Translations under genes and position numbers: made by a program
Notes under the pieces: model-generated
Told to the model about the DNA's origin: nothing
Database searches by the model: none
What the model saw: only the letters and a program-made list of their open reading frames with translations
Part shown: piece by piece, positions 11,045 to 23,515 of the stretch
Layout of the letters: each line of letters opens with the position of its first letter
Numbering within the stretch: position 1 is the stretch's first letter
DNA from: Amphibalanus amphitrite
Lineage: Eukaryota > Arthropoda > Thecostraca > Balanomorpha > Balanidae
DNA: 64,000 bases
Direction: 5' to 3'
Assembly (NCBI RefSeq): GCF_019059575.1
Contig: NW_024881840.1
Span: 186,001 to 250,000 of the forward strand

Positions 11045-11516
11045 GTGAGTCACTCCGAGCAGGACTGTTGTCAACGTGATGTTGTTACCAACAGTGATCA
11101 CCTTGGCTTTGGTTTCTAGGCTGTTTTTATGTATCATTCTTTTAGTTTTGTATCTGGTATGTTTGCTATAATATGCTTTTTTTATAAAAGTGTAATTGGA
11201 GTCAGCATGTGTGTATTTCCCATGAAGCTCTAATGGCTAATGCTGGAAACGTGCAAATGGTTGGCATTGTTTCGTTATATCTATCAGCATGCCACTAATA
11301 ACGTGTAGTTTGTAGGTGTGTGGTACTTTCTGTCTTGTCGTTGATAGTTGCCGCCCGGCCGCTCTGTGCTCGCTGTCGCCACCGCTCCCGTCCGAGCCGT
11401 CCCGCCCGGCCGTATGTGCTCGTTGTCCTCTGCCGCGTCCCGTCCGAGCCGCCCCGACCTGCTGTCTGTCCGTTTCCGCGCCCCGCCTGAACCTCCCCGA
11501 CCCGTTCTGTCCACAG
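11045..11516 (+). other. Last Rab11-FIP intron
   Basis: A 472-bp GT-AG intron. The first half is AT-rich. The second half is pyrimidine-rich with loosely repeated CCGTCCGAGCCG phrases, ending TCTGTCCACAG. Confidence 0.75.
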
Positions 11517-11639
11517 GCGTCTGACCTGGAGGAGTACCTGGACACGCTGCTGCTGCGCGTCATGGTGTCGCACCCCGACCTGCTGCAGAACCCGCTACGT
11601 AACGCCGCCGGAGTCAAGTACGCCGGCCGCGCCTGCTGA
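11517..11639 (+). CDS. Rip11: Rab11-FIP terminal exon: Rab11-binding domain and stop
   Basis: The final 40 codons and TGA stop, entered at phase 0. The core, ASDLEEYLDTLLLRVM followed by VSHPDLLQNPLR, matches the C-terminal Rab11-binding motif shared by all FIPs (vertebrate copies read LEDYIDNLLVRVMEETP, then ILRVP). The acidic/aromatic EYLD and the following Leu/Val-rich helix are the residues that contact Rab11 switch regions in known structures. With the upstream coiled coil this defines the gene as a Rab11 effector working in endosomal recycling, exocytosis and polarised trafficking. A class I (Rip11-type) identity is favoured because there are no EF-hands in the visible part, but the diagnostic N-terminal C2 domain is outside the window. 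The protein ends VKYAGRAC, an unusual cysteine C-terminus. Confidence 0.88.
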   Translation, partial: ASDLEEYLDTLLLRVMVSHPDLLQNPLRNAAGVKYAGRAC

Positions 11640-14600
11640 GAGCCCCCCGCGGCCAGGCACGGGTGCGTAGACCGACCGGGGCGGGACTGTTCAGGCCGGG
11701 CAACAGGCTGGGCTGACCTGTCACGCAGTCACCCATACTCTCACAGACTACTATAGTTGTCTGATTGGCCGACGCTGACACCGAACGCGGCCTGACGAAA
11801 AGGCTCAATCACGACGCGCTTGAGTTATGTGATGACCCACTCGCTTTTTACTGACACATTTTTTTCCGGAAACTAGACTAAGGTTGAGTTGAATCATCAC
11901 CGCGGAAGCTGGACGGTTGAATCGCTCGCTCGGTGATGAATAGTGCTCGAGTTTCGGCCGCCAACTTTTGTGTTGTAGCTGGGCAACTTTATGGTGTTAT
12001 TACGTTTGATGTCGGGTTCAGATGAAACTCTCTGCGTCATGTTGCAATGAGTGGGCCCCGGGCGGCCAGCGCCTGGACCTATCATCTGTTCTGCTTGCTG
12101 CGCATTTGAGCATGGATATAATATGCAATCTTTTACAAAATGTGCACTACTCTGCTCGCGTATTTCAGCTATGAAAAATGCAATCATCTGCAAAATTGTT
12201 AGTTGTTGCTATCTAAATGACTTGCGAGTGCAAATGGCTCAGTTCGCTTCACTGGATACGTATCCGTGTGATGCAACCTTAGCATTGAATGCAATGTCCG
12301 CGCTTTGACCCGCCCAATACGCGGCAGCTGATCCCGATTTGCGCCCCTGCCTGTCTGGACGGTTCTGGCGGCAGAGTGGCACGGCTGGTCGGTCTGTTGT
12401 CACCACGATGGACGGCGCTGACCGGGGTAAAGCTGATCGCTCCCCATCACCTCTGTGGGCGGGTGACACCGAGGGCCAGCCTGCGGTCAGCCGAACGCGG
12501 CCGCCGGGGGCCCGGCCCGGTTATCCGATACTTGTTTGTCCGTGTCCTGACCGGGAACCGTGTGGGCGGCCGCCCTGTGGCTAGAAACATGCATTATCTT
12601 GTTCCATTCATTCGCTTCCCCGTCTTCGTGGCGGTGAGTGTTCCGGGAAGTTGCATGAGCATTGAGCGGCTGGCACAGGGCCCGGCTTAGTGTGGCGCGG
12701 CGTTTATGTCGGGTCGTGTTACGTCTGGCCTGCTCGCCACTGACAGATGTTCTGACGCTCCTCAGGTGCGGACCGGACGTTCGGATGGCGGTGTCGGCGA
12801 GCAGAAGGCAGTGCGGACAGCGGGGACATCGGCCGGCGCTACCGGTAGGAAGAAAACGTCCCAGGAAAAGGCAGCCGGGGAATTAATGTCAGTCTTCGGT
12901 GGGTGGCATCCGTTTCGGCCCTCATTCACCGTCAGCATTTTTTATCAGCCAATAATCGGTAGTAGTCACGCTAGCCGTCGCCCGTCTCCGCGGGCAGCCG
13001 CGCGGCAGGGCGTGGCGGCCCGCTCCTGAGCAAGTGTCGTCGGGCGGGCCGCCGCCCGCCGCAGCGGCCACCGTTGTTTGATCGGACTTTGATCAGTTGA
13101 TTGGTGCAGTGGCCGAGTGCAGTGCAGGCCCGGCTGCTGCTCAGAAGCGCAGCCTGTTCGCTCGTCTGGCCAGCGGCAGCTGAATGCGCTCCCGTCTTCC
13201 GCGTGCCGGCAGCGTGTCGGTCTGATTATGACTGCCAGTGTGTGGTCGGCCGGTCGCGGGACCAATCGCTGCGCTGCGGCTTCCCTCTCTCAGTGCCCTC
13301 GGCCACGCCGGGTCGCAGGAGCCGTCTGCTGTGAGTAAAGGCTCTGTATGTAGAGCTCTGGCGGCTCTATGTCTCGCTGCACTGCTGCTGCGCAGTAGGA
13401 CAGCTAAACAGACTGTCGGATTACGGCGACGGAGCGATGCGACTCCAAATGGCCCGACGACTTAAAATGTCACGCTGATGGTAATGGACGATTGTTCCAG
13501 CTGCCCTAGCTGCGTAGATTTCAGAGCCAGCGCACCTCACTGTTCCCGGGCGCTGCTGCACATTTGCGTGTATTGGGCCCAACATCACCTTGTAATCGCC
13601 GCGCGATCACGTTTTCCCAACACCACTTCACACCCCTCAGGCAGCGTATTGCCCACTAGCCTATACCACGAACTCTGCCCCGCGCGGCCCTCGGCTCGGA
13701 GTGTGCTTCGGAGTGTGAATGGGCCGTGAACAAGGCTTCCTATTGACTTATCTTCCTGTTCCGTCTGTATGTCTTCCGTCCAGCCTTCCCAGTCGGCAGC
13801 TGTCTTTCTGCCGTCCTTTCCGAAGTAGCCGCCGCCCCTCCCCTACTGGGGGCTCGTCGGAGACGATTACCCGCATGCGATATGAGAGCGGGCCGGGTCG
13901 GAGGAGGCTTGATAGTGGCCGAGACGGCCAGTACCGGCCGGCGGCGCGGCCATCCGCCGGCGCGTATGGCCGCTATCCGCCGGCCGGCGAACACTTCTCG
14001 GAAAGTCGTGTGGACGCCGCGCGCGGCCCGCGTCGGCGGCGACGCAGCCGGGTTCTCGGTACCGCCGACGGTGTTGTGTCGGTCGCGTCGCGGCCCAGCG
14101 AGCGGCAGAGTCTTCCGGGAGTCGTTTTCGACGAATGATGTGTGTTGATGTGGCTGAAATGCGGGCGGCTCCGTCTGCGAACGGCGATCTGCAGCCGGTT
14201 AGGGTCGCCGGATGGCCGGAGTGGCCGTCGGCTCGGCCCGGGTCGCGCTCTGTGGTCGGAGTGGGGACGGTGATGGCGGTGTCCCGGCCGGCCCCGTCCG
14301 AGATCGGGGGACGGGGCCGCTGGCGCCGGTCCGCCCGATCCCGCACTGGCACCGGCCCTGGTCCACAGTGGCTCGGTTATCGCGGCTCACCTACTTAGGA
14401 TCGACTGTAGTGCCAAACGAGAGGCAGCAGAGTCTCTGACTGGCCGGCGCCGCCCACCGGCACATCTCCGCGACTCCAGCTTTAACGTTCTTGTTACAAC
14501 CCGCGTTATAGAACGGAGTTTTATCAGCACAAGCGTTTTGTTATTTCTGATTTATGTTATGATACACTATTTGGTGGTGGTAGTTAGTTAATTGTTAGGT

Positions 14601-14960
14601 TCACTTTATTGTAATGGCGAGTTACTTAGTTACCTTACTAGCACACCATTTAGGCACTTGATATTGTGCGCGTTGAGCCCTGTGTAGCAGCAGCAACCGA
14701 TGTCTTCCAAGATACAGAGTATATTTATGCGTATTGTTATCACTATTTATTGCGTTGTAGTGCGTGATTCGGTCACACACAATTCATTGTCGCTTGTTTC
14801 GTAACGTGTATCCTAAACACTGGTTGTGTGCCGAAAACTGGCTGTAAATTTTGACCGTTTACATTATATGCAGTAATGATACGCTCATGGAATGTATGAT
14901 CACACTGCACAAGCCCTGTATTGCCGCGACACTTTATAATAAAGCACATGCTCAATGAAT
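11640..14960 (+). other. Probable Rab11-FIP 3' UTR
   Basis: No coding exon is supported. The first 2.8 kb is mixed, with GC-rich blocks (about 12960-13340 and 13850-14400); the last 450 bp turns AT-rich in the manner of a distal UTR. The region is taken as UTR because no acceptor-flanked exon is seen before the polyadenylation signal. It could instead be intergenic beyond an earlier, unseen poly(A) site. Confidence 0.45.
14938..14943 (+). terminator. Candidate polyadenylation signal AATAAA
   Basis: AATAAA in TTATAATAAAGCACATG is followed within 30 bp by CTTGTGTCAGTG, a GT-rich downstream element. It is the best-placed signal after the Rab11-FIP stop. Confidence 0.5.
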
Positions 14961-17900
14961 CCTTGTGTCAGTGCACGGCGGCCGCGCCTGATGGTTCAGT
15001 ATGCTAATCTGAGCGGCGCAGAGCCGAGAACGGTGTCGCCGGCGTGGCTCTCGGCTTAGCGCGGCCGGCCGGCGGCTTCAGTCGTCTGGTCTTCTCTGAA
15101 GGCTTATTAGTGAATCACGCGTCGCGCCGGTTGGAGTTACACAACTGCTGTCGCCTCGGATCATCCCTGGCGGCGGCGTCTTCGTGTGACAATGAGCGCG
15201 TCGGACCGTCCCCTCTCTCACTGGCCCGGGTCGTGTGTGTCTGGAGGGGGTTGGGGGTCGTGCGTTCTTTCAACAGGCTGAACCATGTGTCGGGGGGAGG
15301 TTGACGTGCCGTTTTATCATCGTTCCGCCAGTGCCTCTTTCCTGAACTCGTCGTAACGTCTTCTCACTTGATCCAGCTGTATGCCGGGGTATAGTCGCTG
15401 CTCAAGTGCCCCCGACTGAACATTACCAGGCCACTGCGGTGTAGTGTAGATGGCGCTCTGCTCGGTAGCAATAGAGCTGACCTGGGAACCTTGGCAATGT
15501 GGCGTTAACTCTGCCTAATTCAGCGCTAGTTGACCGAAGCTAAAATGCAGAAAGTAAGATGTGCACAACACAATTTATGCGCGACAGAATGGGTGCATCA
15601 GAACAGCTGCTGCGTATTATGCCTACCCCGCTGCAGTGCGATCATTCGACGAACTCTTGGAAAAGATGCGTGCTTCACCCCAGGCACTCATTTCCTGGTC
15701 AACAGACTAGTGGACATATATGTGAGGATGGTGTGGGGCAGGTAGACAGGTAGCTGATCAGTTGCTGGAACATTAGTAGGCACTGCATTGACATACTAGT
15801 CTGTGCCTTTTGACCATATTGTGTTGTATCAACAAGAAATTTACTATGGAGCCGTTCGAGGTTGAAAGGTTTCCAGCTACGGTGCGCCGCCTACACCCGT
15901 ACTTGGTACTGCGAACGCAGCAGCAGTCGATGCACTGGCCGTCTCCGGGTATTCGGTGTGGCTGGCCATTACTGTATTAATGCGCTCGGCCATTCGCTCA
16001 ATGTGTGTGCAGTCAGCTCCAGGCTGACCGAGCCGCGGACCGGTGACAGCTCCGGACGTATTGAAGGCGAGGAAATGGATTGGAGGCGGTTTCATCTGGC
16101 TAGGCGACCACATTGCGGAAGTCGCCTCTAATGCGCGTAATGTGTCTGAAGTTTTCTTCTTATGGTTATGTGATGGATCAACGCAGTTATTTCATTGGGG
16201 CACAACTGCAGACGCCTCGCTGCGATATTTTTTTTGCACTGTGTCTGTGGGTCTAAGCTCTCTGATCTCCAGGGCGGGCGGCTGTTGCTGCCTCTCGGCT
16301 GTGTGGTGGCGCCCAGTGGCGCCCACCACTCACCCCTAACCCCGTGTCACGTGTACCCACGTGTCGCGCCGCATACCACCGGTACGGCGGCCGGTGAGGC
16401 ACCGCCTCTTACCGCCTGTGTTGTCAAGCTGCAGCTCGAATTAAGCCCAGATAACGGTGGAGTGTGTATGACACATGTTGCGCCAGCACTTCCTGAACTT
16501 TTCGGGTACGTCTGTTCTGGGAATAACAGAGTAAATCTTCCTCAATGCGCGAAGCTCCGTGAGAGTTGCCACGCCAGCCGTTTGTTCACTCCACGCGTCG
16601 TGTGCATAAGCGTTATAAATAACGCGATTTGTTTGTAATGCCTTGTTTCGTAGTCGCTGCCTTCGTATTCTTCCGGAATGATTACTTAGGATGTCCGATT
16701 GGCACGGATCTATCGCGCTAGACTGGCTTCTCAAGACGCCTCAAGAAATGCACCTGACATTAATATTTAGTTTAAGTCCCTCCACCGGGCCATGAGGGCT
16801 AATTTTTGCAACACAGGTTGAATAATTTTACTGATTTTACAACAGCTCATCCTGACCTAGGGTGTGGCCGCCTAAAATTGTTGGAAGCGATCACATAAGA
16901 TGATCGCTTCTCGGGCCTCCAATGCTTTAGTGGGATGTTATCGGATGCGAAGACTATTGTGGTGTTACGTAATTATCTTTGACCTAAAGTATTACTTTGT
17001 CTTGGCCGCAGGTACTGCGCATTGGTTAGACGGGAATGCCATTTTACGCCCAAAAGGTCCGTACTCTGTAACCCCGTAGTGGACGTCTATTGCTTTTTCT
17101 GTAACCATTTTCTCTCACTTTATCCTTTTTTACAAATGTGCAGAAGGTAAACTCATAGATCTGTGTATCTTGTATGCAGATGTTTCTAGTGAGCTCGATT
17201 ACCGCTGGTAAGATGGTCATCGTCATTGTTAATAGCAAAATTACAAATGCTCACGGGTAAATCATGCCCAGCTATCACTGCCTGGATCTGAAATAATTTG
17301 GCTTCACCTACTAGGAACAAAAGTAGCTAGTTCGGGCGTTTTGAATTCATTAATATCTAATTTATTGGCGCCAAATGTTTTTTTTTTTTCAAATTTAGAG
17401 TGAACGCTTTTGATGCATAGATTGACTGATGAAGCTTGTGCATTTCTACCTTACCTGTGCAAGGCCGTCAATGTGCAATGTGCAGGTCCTGGCCTCTGCC
17501 GTCCGATGCGCCGGATAACGAATGCGTCACGTAGGGGCCGCCCTCTTCGCGAGTATAGATGACGCCACGTCTGCCCTTACCAACCATGCATCTTATTGCT
17601 TGCTTGACCATGCAACAAAAGTTGTGTCTACTTTACTCTTTCCTGGCCTTGGTTGCGGCAATTCCAGCTTGCATTCGGTGATGATCGTAGCTAAGAAATG
17701 CTCGAAAACTATTTCGATGTTTTGAGCATTTTTTCCAACTGTCGTGGGCAGTGTTGATGCGAGGTAGCACCATTGTGGACATGTCAACTTTATGTGAAAT
17801 TGTGTAGGAATTGCTCATTAGCTTACGTTTTAAGTGACTGATGGCTTCCGGTGACACTACTTTTACCTAACTTTAAAGATTCCTAATGAACATTGATTCA

Positions 17901-18040
17901 TAATTTGATAATCATTCGAAATTCGCTCAGTTTTCTCGGGCTGCTCCTCCTTACATCAGGAGCCTTATTGGAGGGATGGCAGCCTCACAGCGCCTTCACC
18001 CCTCCCCTTCGTCTACTAATGGCTCTGTCATTTAAACAAT
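14961..18040. other. Intergenic spacer between convergent genes
   Basis: About 3 kb between the two converging 3' ends. I see no exon, RNA gene or element with recognisable ends. The open frames present are short and lack splice context. Confidence 0.5.
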
Positions 18041-18059
18041 TACCTTATCATGCAGTGCA

Positions 18060-18065
18060 CTTTAT
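18060..18065 (-). terminator. Candidate polyadenylation signal for the secreted-protein gene
   Basis: TTTATT on the + strand reads AATAAA on the - strand (CCAATAAAGTGCACTGC), about 1.2 kb after the stop at 19239. Placement is plausible, but no cDNA evidence is available. Confidence 0.35.
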
Positions 18066-18949
18066 TGGAAACATTTGAATCAAACAACTTTTTAGACGTG
18101 GGCAGAAATAGATAAATAGTCACGGACAAATATTGTTGGACTCGCCGTGAATTGGGCGATCGGACTCGACGCCCTGTCCTGCGCTCGCCTCTGCTGAGCG
18201 AGTGACCTCGCTCGACTATCCATCCTTCAAACCAAAGTCGCAGGCGTCACCGGCTCCACGACTTAATAGCTACCGATACATCAGCTCGACGCGGCTGACC
18301 TCAGTGCTCACACGCGCAACATATGTAATGGTACCGTCACGCACACTCGATCATTCCACGCGCACTGCACTGTGATCGTAATACCTATGCACCTAACAGC
18401 TGACACTATACATGCAGCACTCCCTCAAGCTTTCAAGCGCAACATCATACATTACGGTGGTCGCTCCAGCTTCGTATTGGCTGTAAACGGTGCCACTCTT
18501 TGGTCAGTTAGCATGTTTGTGCGAATATGTGCTCATCATGTCACGATAAAGGTGGGTGGTGAACTTACTGCAGCCTCGTGCTGCTTCTCGTCTTATGCTA
18601 CAACTGCTTGGAAATATTATATGAAAACGGAAACACATCCTATTCACATCAAAATCGTCAGTCAGGCCCCAGATCACTCAGTCACGACATGCAGCTATGC
18701 TCGAGTCTCCTGTTGACTGACCACATCGGCGGTCGCTCCTTGCCATCACTTGCTCCTCGGGAGCGCACCGCCGGACCGTGACGTCACGAGCACGGATGAC
18801 GTCACCGGAGTGAGACGGATGGAGCGGCGCACCGCGACGGGCAGGTGGTCCACTTCCGGCGGCGTTGTGACGTCACTCACACACACACCGGTCGGAGGTT
18901 CGTCACCGTGTCACCGAGTGTTCACTGACGGCCGGACTGAGCGACACGC

Positions 18950-19215
18950 AGACCAGACCAGACCAGACTCGATCATACCTGACCAGACCGGATCAGATCA
19001 CGCCAGACTTAACCAGACATGTTCAGACCAGGCTGGACCAGACCATGCCATACCGGACCAGGCCCAGACCAGATCAGATCGAACAAGGCCCAGGCCAGAC
19101 TAGACCAGACCCGACCCAGATCAGACCCGGAGCAGACCAGACCCGACCCGACCCGACCCGACCAGACCCAGATCAGACCCGACCAGACCCGAGCCGACCC
19201 GACCAGACCAGGCGG
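18950..19215. repeat. Degenerate GACCA pentanucleotide array
   Basis: Tandem GACCAGACCAGACCAGACT decays into variants (GACCCGACCCGACCCGACC, CAGATCAGACC). The array lies 25-290 bp beyond the stop codon of the - strand gene, inside its probable 3' UTR. It explains the proline/aspartate-rich open frames seen here. Confidence 0.8.
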
Positions 19216-19238
19216 CAGCAGACCGGGGTCCGTGCCGC

Positions 19239-19596
19239 TCACCGTGCTGCCAGCGCGGCCAGGAGGCCGGCGGCGAGGGTCAGGGCGGCGGCGGCGGCGC
19301 CTCCGGCCGCCGACTCCTGGCGCTGCGCCTGCGCCAGGTCGTCGATGGCGTTGTTGGCCAGCCAGACGGAGGTGGTGGTGTCCGGGTGGAACCAGCTCTG
19401 GTAGGGCGTGGTGGTGGCGCCGGGCCGGGCCACCGGCGCGGCGGTCGGACCGGGCCGCGGCCAGCGCCGCTCCTGCTCCTCGGTGGCGCGGTGCTCGGGC
19501 CGCAGCTCCGGCTCCGGCTCCGGCTGCGGCTGCGGCTCCGGACGGCGGCCATAGTCGTCCACCCGGGTCTGACGGGGCCCGGCGCAGTGCCGAGGA
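19239..19596 (-). CDS. Secreted Cys-rich protein, last exon (hydrophobic GPI-type tail)
   Basis: The final exon reads, after the splice, PRHCAGPRQTRVDDYGRR, then a Pro/Glu repeat (PEPQPQPEPEPELRPEH), a polar stretch with YQSWFHPDTTTSVWLANNAI, and ends ESAAGGAAAAALTLAAGLLA-ALAAR before TGA at 19241-19239. Small residues followed by about 20 hydrophobic residues and no cytoplasmic tail fit a GPI-anchor signal; a plain C-terminal membrane anchor is the alternative. Two acceptors keep this frame: one at 19597-19599 pairs with the consensus GTGAGT donor (total 307 residues), and one nearer (exon from 19568) pairs with a GTGTGA donor two bases upstream (297 residues). I favour the first because of its stronger donor. 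Other long frames over this exon are shadows. Confidence 0.82.
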
Positions 19597-22319
19597 CTGA
19601 ACCTGGCGGGTCACACGGATGAACGTTACGGAAAATACTCGGCGGCGTCACGGAATGTGGATGCAACAGTCATGGCTAGGGTCACGGGATACATTATTGG
19701 TGTAACGCTGGGTACCTCTGGAGTCACTGTGACTGTGGGTACGACTGGCGGGTCACGGGTAGCTGGAACCACGGCAGCTATTACTGGGGTCACGAGAGGT
19801 ACTCTGGTGGTCTTGGTCGGTAGACCGACCGCTGTGTGGAGTGCTGCGGCACCTTAGCTTATCGGCAGAGAAGTAAGGACTTTAAGAAATTATTTGCAGC
19901 TTCCCCGCGTCCATTGTTATCCAGGCTTCTAATTTCTCCTAACCTAATGTCACCTCTCCTTTCCTCATAGCAAAGACTTTTACTTATAATGAGAGTTTTC
20001 TGCGTCGTTAGCAAGATCAATCTCAATGGCTGGCTGATAAGACTAAAAAAGTGTTTTGGGGGGTCACGTTCTTTTGTGAGAATGCTTTGCATCTAAACGA
20101 TAAGGCACGAAGGCAGTGCCTTTTACCAAGCTAGGTATTGTATAATGAGGACTTTCTAATGCTACAAACAATGGATCATCTGCGCATCGATGCATATTGT
20201 TTGTCTTATTGGCTGATCTCACGGCATTGGTTATGAAATCGACCAGCAACGCAGGCGATTGCACAACCATTCATTCCTATATGCCGCCATGCGTAACTTA
20301 TTCCCCAAAGGAACCAAGGGAATCGTTGCAGAGGTGAATGCGATATAAGCGATGAGTCTGGTAACGCGGCTGCCGAGCCGGGAACTCACACATAGTTGTG
20401 GCACTTCTCGTCGAAGACGTGCAGGCCGTTGTCGAGGAATTCTCTGACGAACTCCTGCACGGAGGAGTCGCGAGGCGAGCTGTCGCACGAGCCCTGCTCG
20501 GCCATACAGTCGCGGAACTTGCGGTGCAGGCTGCGGGAGGAGGGCGGTGTGGTCACCCAAACTGCAAACATCATACGACAAACAAAACCTCACACGACAA
20601 ACACGTACGCCGGTCTTTTACCCGTCAACAATCCGAGCCACTCCCATTCTTTAGCTTCGGCAGCTGGCGAAAGCTTTTATTTCGGTCATATCCAAGAAAG
20701 TAGTCAGCCGGGGCTAATTTGGCATCCGCCGTCCTTTCGACTACCGTGGAAAAGCCTGTGACAGTCATTGGCGTGTCGGCACTCACGGTAAAGCCTTTGA
20801 TGATTCCAGACCCGCGCAGTGATGCGGCAGTAATGGGGGACTGCGCTGTGAATTACGCTGAGCGCTCGATGTTAACCGCTGCGATTACACGAACAGCGAA
20901 ACGCAGGCAGTTACCATTATTTCGTGCCAGCGATGACCTTGGCTGACAAAATCCAGCCAGGTGTCCTACTCATTTCCGGACGGTCTGCCCTTGGCCCCCG
21001 GTGTGTTGGTGACTGCGAGAGAGCGTGCATACGGCATACGTCATGGTTGGGTCGTGAGAATAAGGTGTTTCTGAGGTTTGCGAGGGTACCGCCCCGAAGA
21101 AACCGTTATGTCATGCAGCGATTGTATCCATCCACTCAGCAGAGCTCTGCATAAACCAGAGTGTTTTGCTGCACATGGGGGAATCTAAGTGACGACTGAC
21201 GTGTGTTTGTTGTATGATATTGCGCAAGAGAATGGTAGGAGTCTAATGTCTTTAGCCCAGCTACTAGGCGCACTGTCAAGACGATGGTTTTTGCGGAATC
21301 CCTTCAAGTAACTTCAATTGTTGGCACCTTCTCGTCGCAACGCCCAATCTTGGCCGCGAAAAGTGACGAGGCTAACACTCAGCCGGCTCGTTTTGAAGTT
21401 TTGAACTGTCACGGGAGGCGAATGCAATAGGTTCTGTGCCTATGAATTGGAACTAATGGCAATTCAGAATGGTTTCTGCAGCTAGTTAGTGACAGGGCTG
21501 AGGAGCGAACAAGCTTATAACAATTACTTACTGTCTCAGATTACGCTATGCATAATCATATCGCAAAGTTATGGAGTAGCGTCTGCGGTCATGAAACGTG
21601 ACACCTTTTTCGAGCCAGCGGCGCCTTTCGGAGCACCGGGCTAATTACCGACGCTGCGACTCGGCGGGGTCACGCCCGCCGGCTATCCGGGCCGGCTCGA
21701 GGTCAGGTGAGCACAGACGTTACGGCCAGCGGGGCGGGCCGACCCCGGGCCCCGCCGGCACTCCGAAATGACTGAGGGCCGCAGGGCCAGCTGCCGAGCC
21801 ACGTCGACGGCAGCGGTCGGTCAGTGCATGTCATCGCCATCAGTAGCCGCTGACAGGCGCAAATTGAGTCGGTTGTACCGCCGCCGGGAGGGGAGCGGCG
21901 AGCGGCCCTGCCTAGCTCGGAGCGGGCCGGCGGAGGGCGGCCGCGCGCGCTCCAGTAACGGTTGTCGCCGGCTGGAGCCGCCGAGCCGAACGGTCACGGC
22001 GGTCAGCAGTCACAGTCAGCAGTCACAGTCGCAGTCACAGTCACCGTCACAGGCGCGGGCCCTGGCAGTGATAACGGCCGCGGTGACGGCTGCTCCGGAG
22101 GTATGCGGGGTCGACGCTCGACAGTCAACCCCAAAATCAGAAAGCAGAAACTGTTTTGACTCGTTTCGTGCCGCTGTTCTGAAGCCGTCGCCACTGTTTG
22201 GAATAGCTGCTCAGTCAGCTTTACCCGACAGGGAAACGTGCTACTTTTTGAACATTTTACATCATTGTTGGTGCGACTAGTCGTGGTCAGATGACGAGTG
22301 ACGACCGTCGGTGACTTAC
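19597..22319 (-). other. Introns 5 and 4 around exon 5 of the secreted-protein gene
   Basis: Apart from exon 5 (20390-20530) no exon is seen. A GC-rich patch at about 21640-22100 contains a short (CAGTCA)n-like microsatellite near 22010-22050. No transposon ends were found. Confidence 0.6.
20390..20530 (-). CDS. Secreted Cys-rich protein, exon 5
   Basis: Exon between CCTCCCGCAG and GTGAGT. It completes the codon begun in exon 4, giving the paired cysteines of ICCLHRKFRDCMAEQGSCD, and continues VQEFVREFLDNGLHVFDEKC to HNY. The spacing CC-x7-C-x6-C-x27-C lies in amphipathic helices, as in helical disulphide-rich arthropod secreted proteins. The exon ends at phase 2 with the GTGAGT donor. Using GTGTGA two bases earlier would give phase 0 and the shorter protein. 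Confidence 0.86.
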
Positions 22320-22443
22320 CAGCAGATCTGTTCGTCGGAGCCGGTGCCGTCGGTCACAGCGCGCGCCATGTTGGTGTAGTAGGTGCCGCACCGGGACGGC
22401 TCCATCGTCATCTGCTTGATACACGGCGCGTGCCGCAGATAGG
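22320..22443 (-). CDS. Secreted Cys-rich protein, exon 4
   Basis: Exon between CCCTGCAG and GTAAGT. It reads AYLRHAPCIKQMTMEPSRCG, then TYYTNMARAVTDGTGSDEQI and C with a split TG|C codon. Three cysteines (about residues 108, 119 and 141 of the precursor) plus the split Cys 142 alternate with helix-like stretches. It enters at phase 1 and leaves at phase 2, both matching the neighbours. Confidence 0.86.
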
Positions 22444-22570
22444 CTGCAGGGACGGGAAAACGCGATCGTCAGTGAATAAACGACTCACTAGAAACGAACG
22501 AACATTGGGACGAACCAATAGCCCAGCTTGTCGTGAATTGTAGACATATCGTCGCTGGTCGTCAACTTAA

Positions 22571-23515
22571 CCCTCGCCCATGTAGGGGGGGGGTTGGTGC
22601 AACCCCCCCCCCCCCTGAGGTTTTTCGGAAATAGTGCAAAAACGGCGGCGCGCAGCGCCGCCAAATTTTGGGTACCTTATGGGGCAAACCTTGCGCATCT
22701 TTTGATAAAAAAAATTTGACCGGGTCATGTCAGGTCACGGAGTTATGACGTCACAAAGGGAACAGCCTCCGGCCGGATTTTCACAAACTGAGTGCCAACG
22801 CCCGAGGTTTCCTGCCGATGGTACGGACATCGGTTGATGGATCGTGATGAAACTTCCCATGCATGTTGGGGCAAGTATTGGCTATCATATGGTATAAGAA
22901 ACTTGACCGGGTCAGGTCAGGTCACGGAGCTATGACGTCACAAGAGGAACAGCGTCCGGTACTATTTTTGAAAAGCGCCCGAACCACTATTTTGCTAATT
23001 CTTGTCACCTCAATGGGAATATGCAGCAATATTAGCTTCTATAGGGAGCAAATGGACCTCCCAAATCCAAAAATACAATCAGATTTCAAAAATTTAAATT
23101 TTGATTTTTCGAATTTCTGCCGCCGACTGTGACCTTGCCGACTTCCGGCGCTCCCAACGCGCCATTTTTAGAGCTAGGGAAACGAAATACATACCAAACG
23201 ATAGAGAATTGATCAAGGAACACGATAGTGAAGGTTTCAAGTCGATATCTCCCACCGTTTTGCCGCAATCGCCGCGGAAAGTTGAAAAAAGTCTATTTTT
23301 CCGAAAATTTGACCTTTGACCGGTCAAAAGTAGGTCAAATGTTGACCTAGGACCAAAAAATATACCACCAATCGCGAGATCTCGTTGAGAGCAATCCGTT
23401 GGTTTTTTCCGCTAAGCTCTACGACGCTCCGTTTTCAAACGCCAAGGGGGGGGGTCGCACCAACCCCCCCCCCCTGCATGGGCGAAGGTGGCAGATCGCC
23501 GTTTACGGGCGAGGG
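22571..23515 (-). mobile_element. TTAA-flanked piggyBac-like non-autonomous element, copy A
   Basis: A 945-bp unit flanked by perfect TTAA (22567-22570 and 23516-23519). The left end is CCCTCGCCCATGTAGGGGGG; the inverted right end starts CCCTCGCCCG and has a second TCGCCCATGCAGGGGG about 29 bp inward, so this copy is oriented on the - strand by the double-motif rule. Each end has a G-tract/C-tract hairpin with loop TTGGTGCAA or its near match. The interior has AGGTCA half-sites and TGACGTCA at about 22746 and 22933. No transposase is present. TTAA plus CCC termini suggest the piggyBac superfamily. Confidence 0.85.

Noticed and set aside
13867-14352. Long opposing open frames in GC-rich sequence
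   Set aside because: CpG-rich composition opens frames on both strands; the region is better explained as 3' UTR or spacer.
19009-19614. A 201-codon - strand frame and a 193-codon + strand frame over the last exon
   Set aside because: They are shadows of the true frame (VDDYGRR to the hydrophobic tail) and of the GACCA array.
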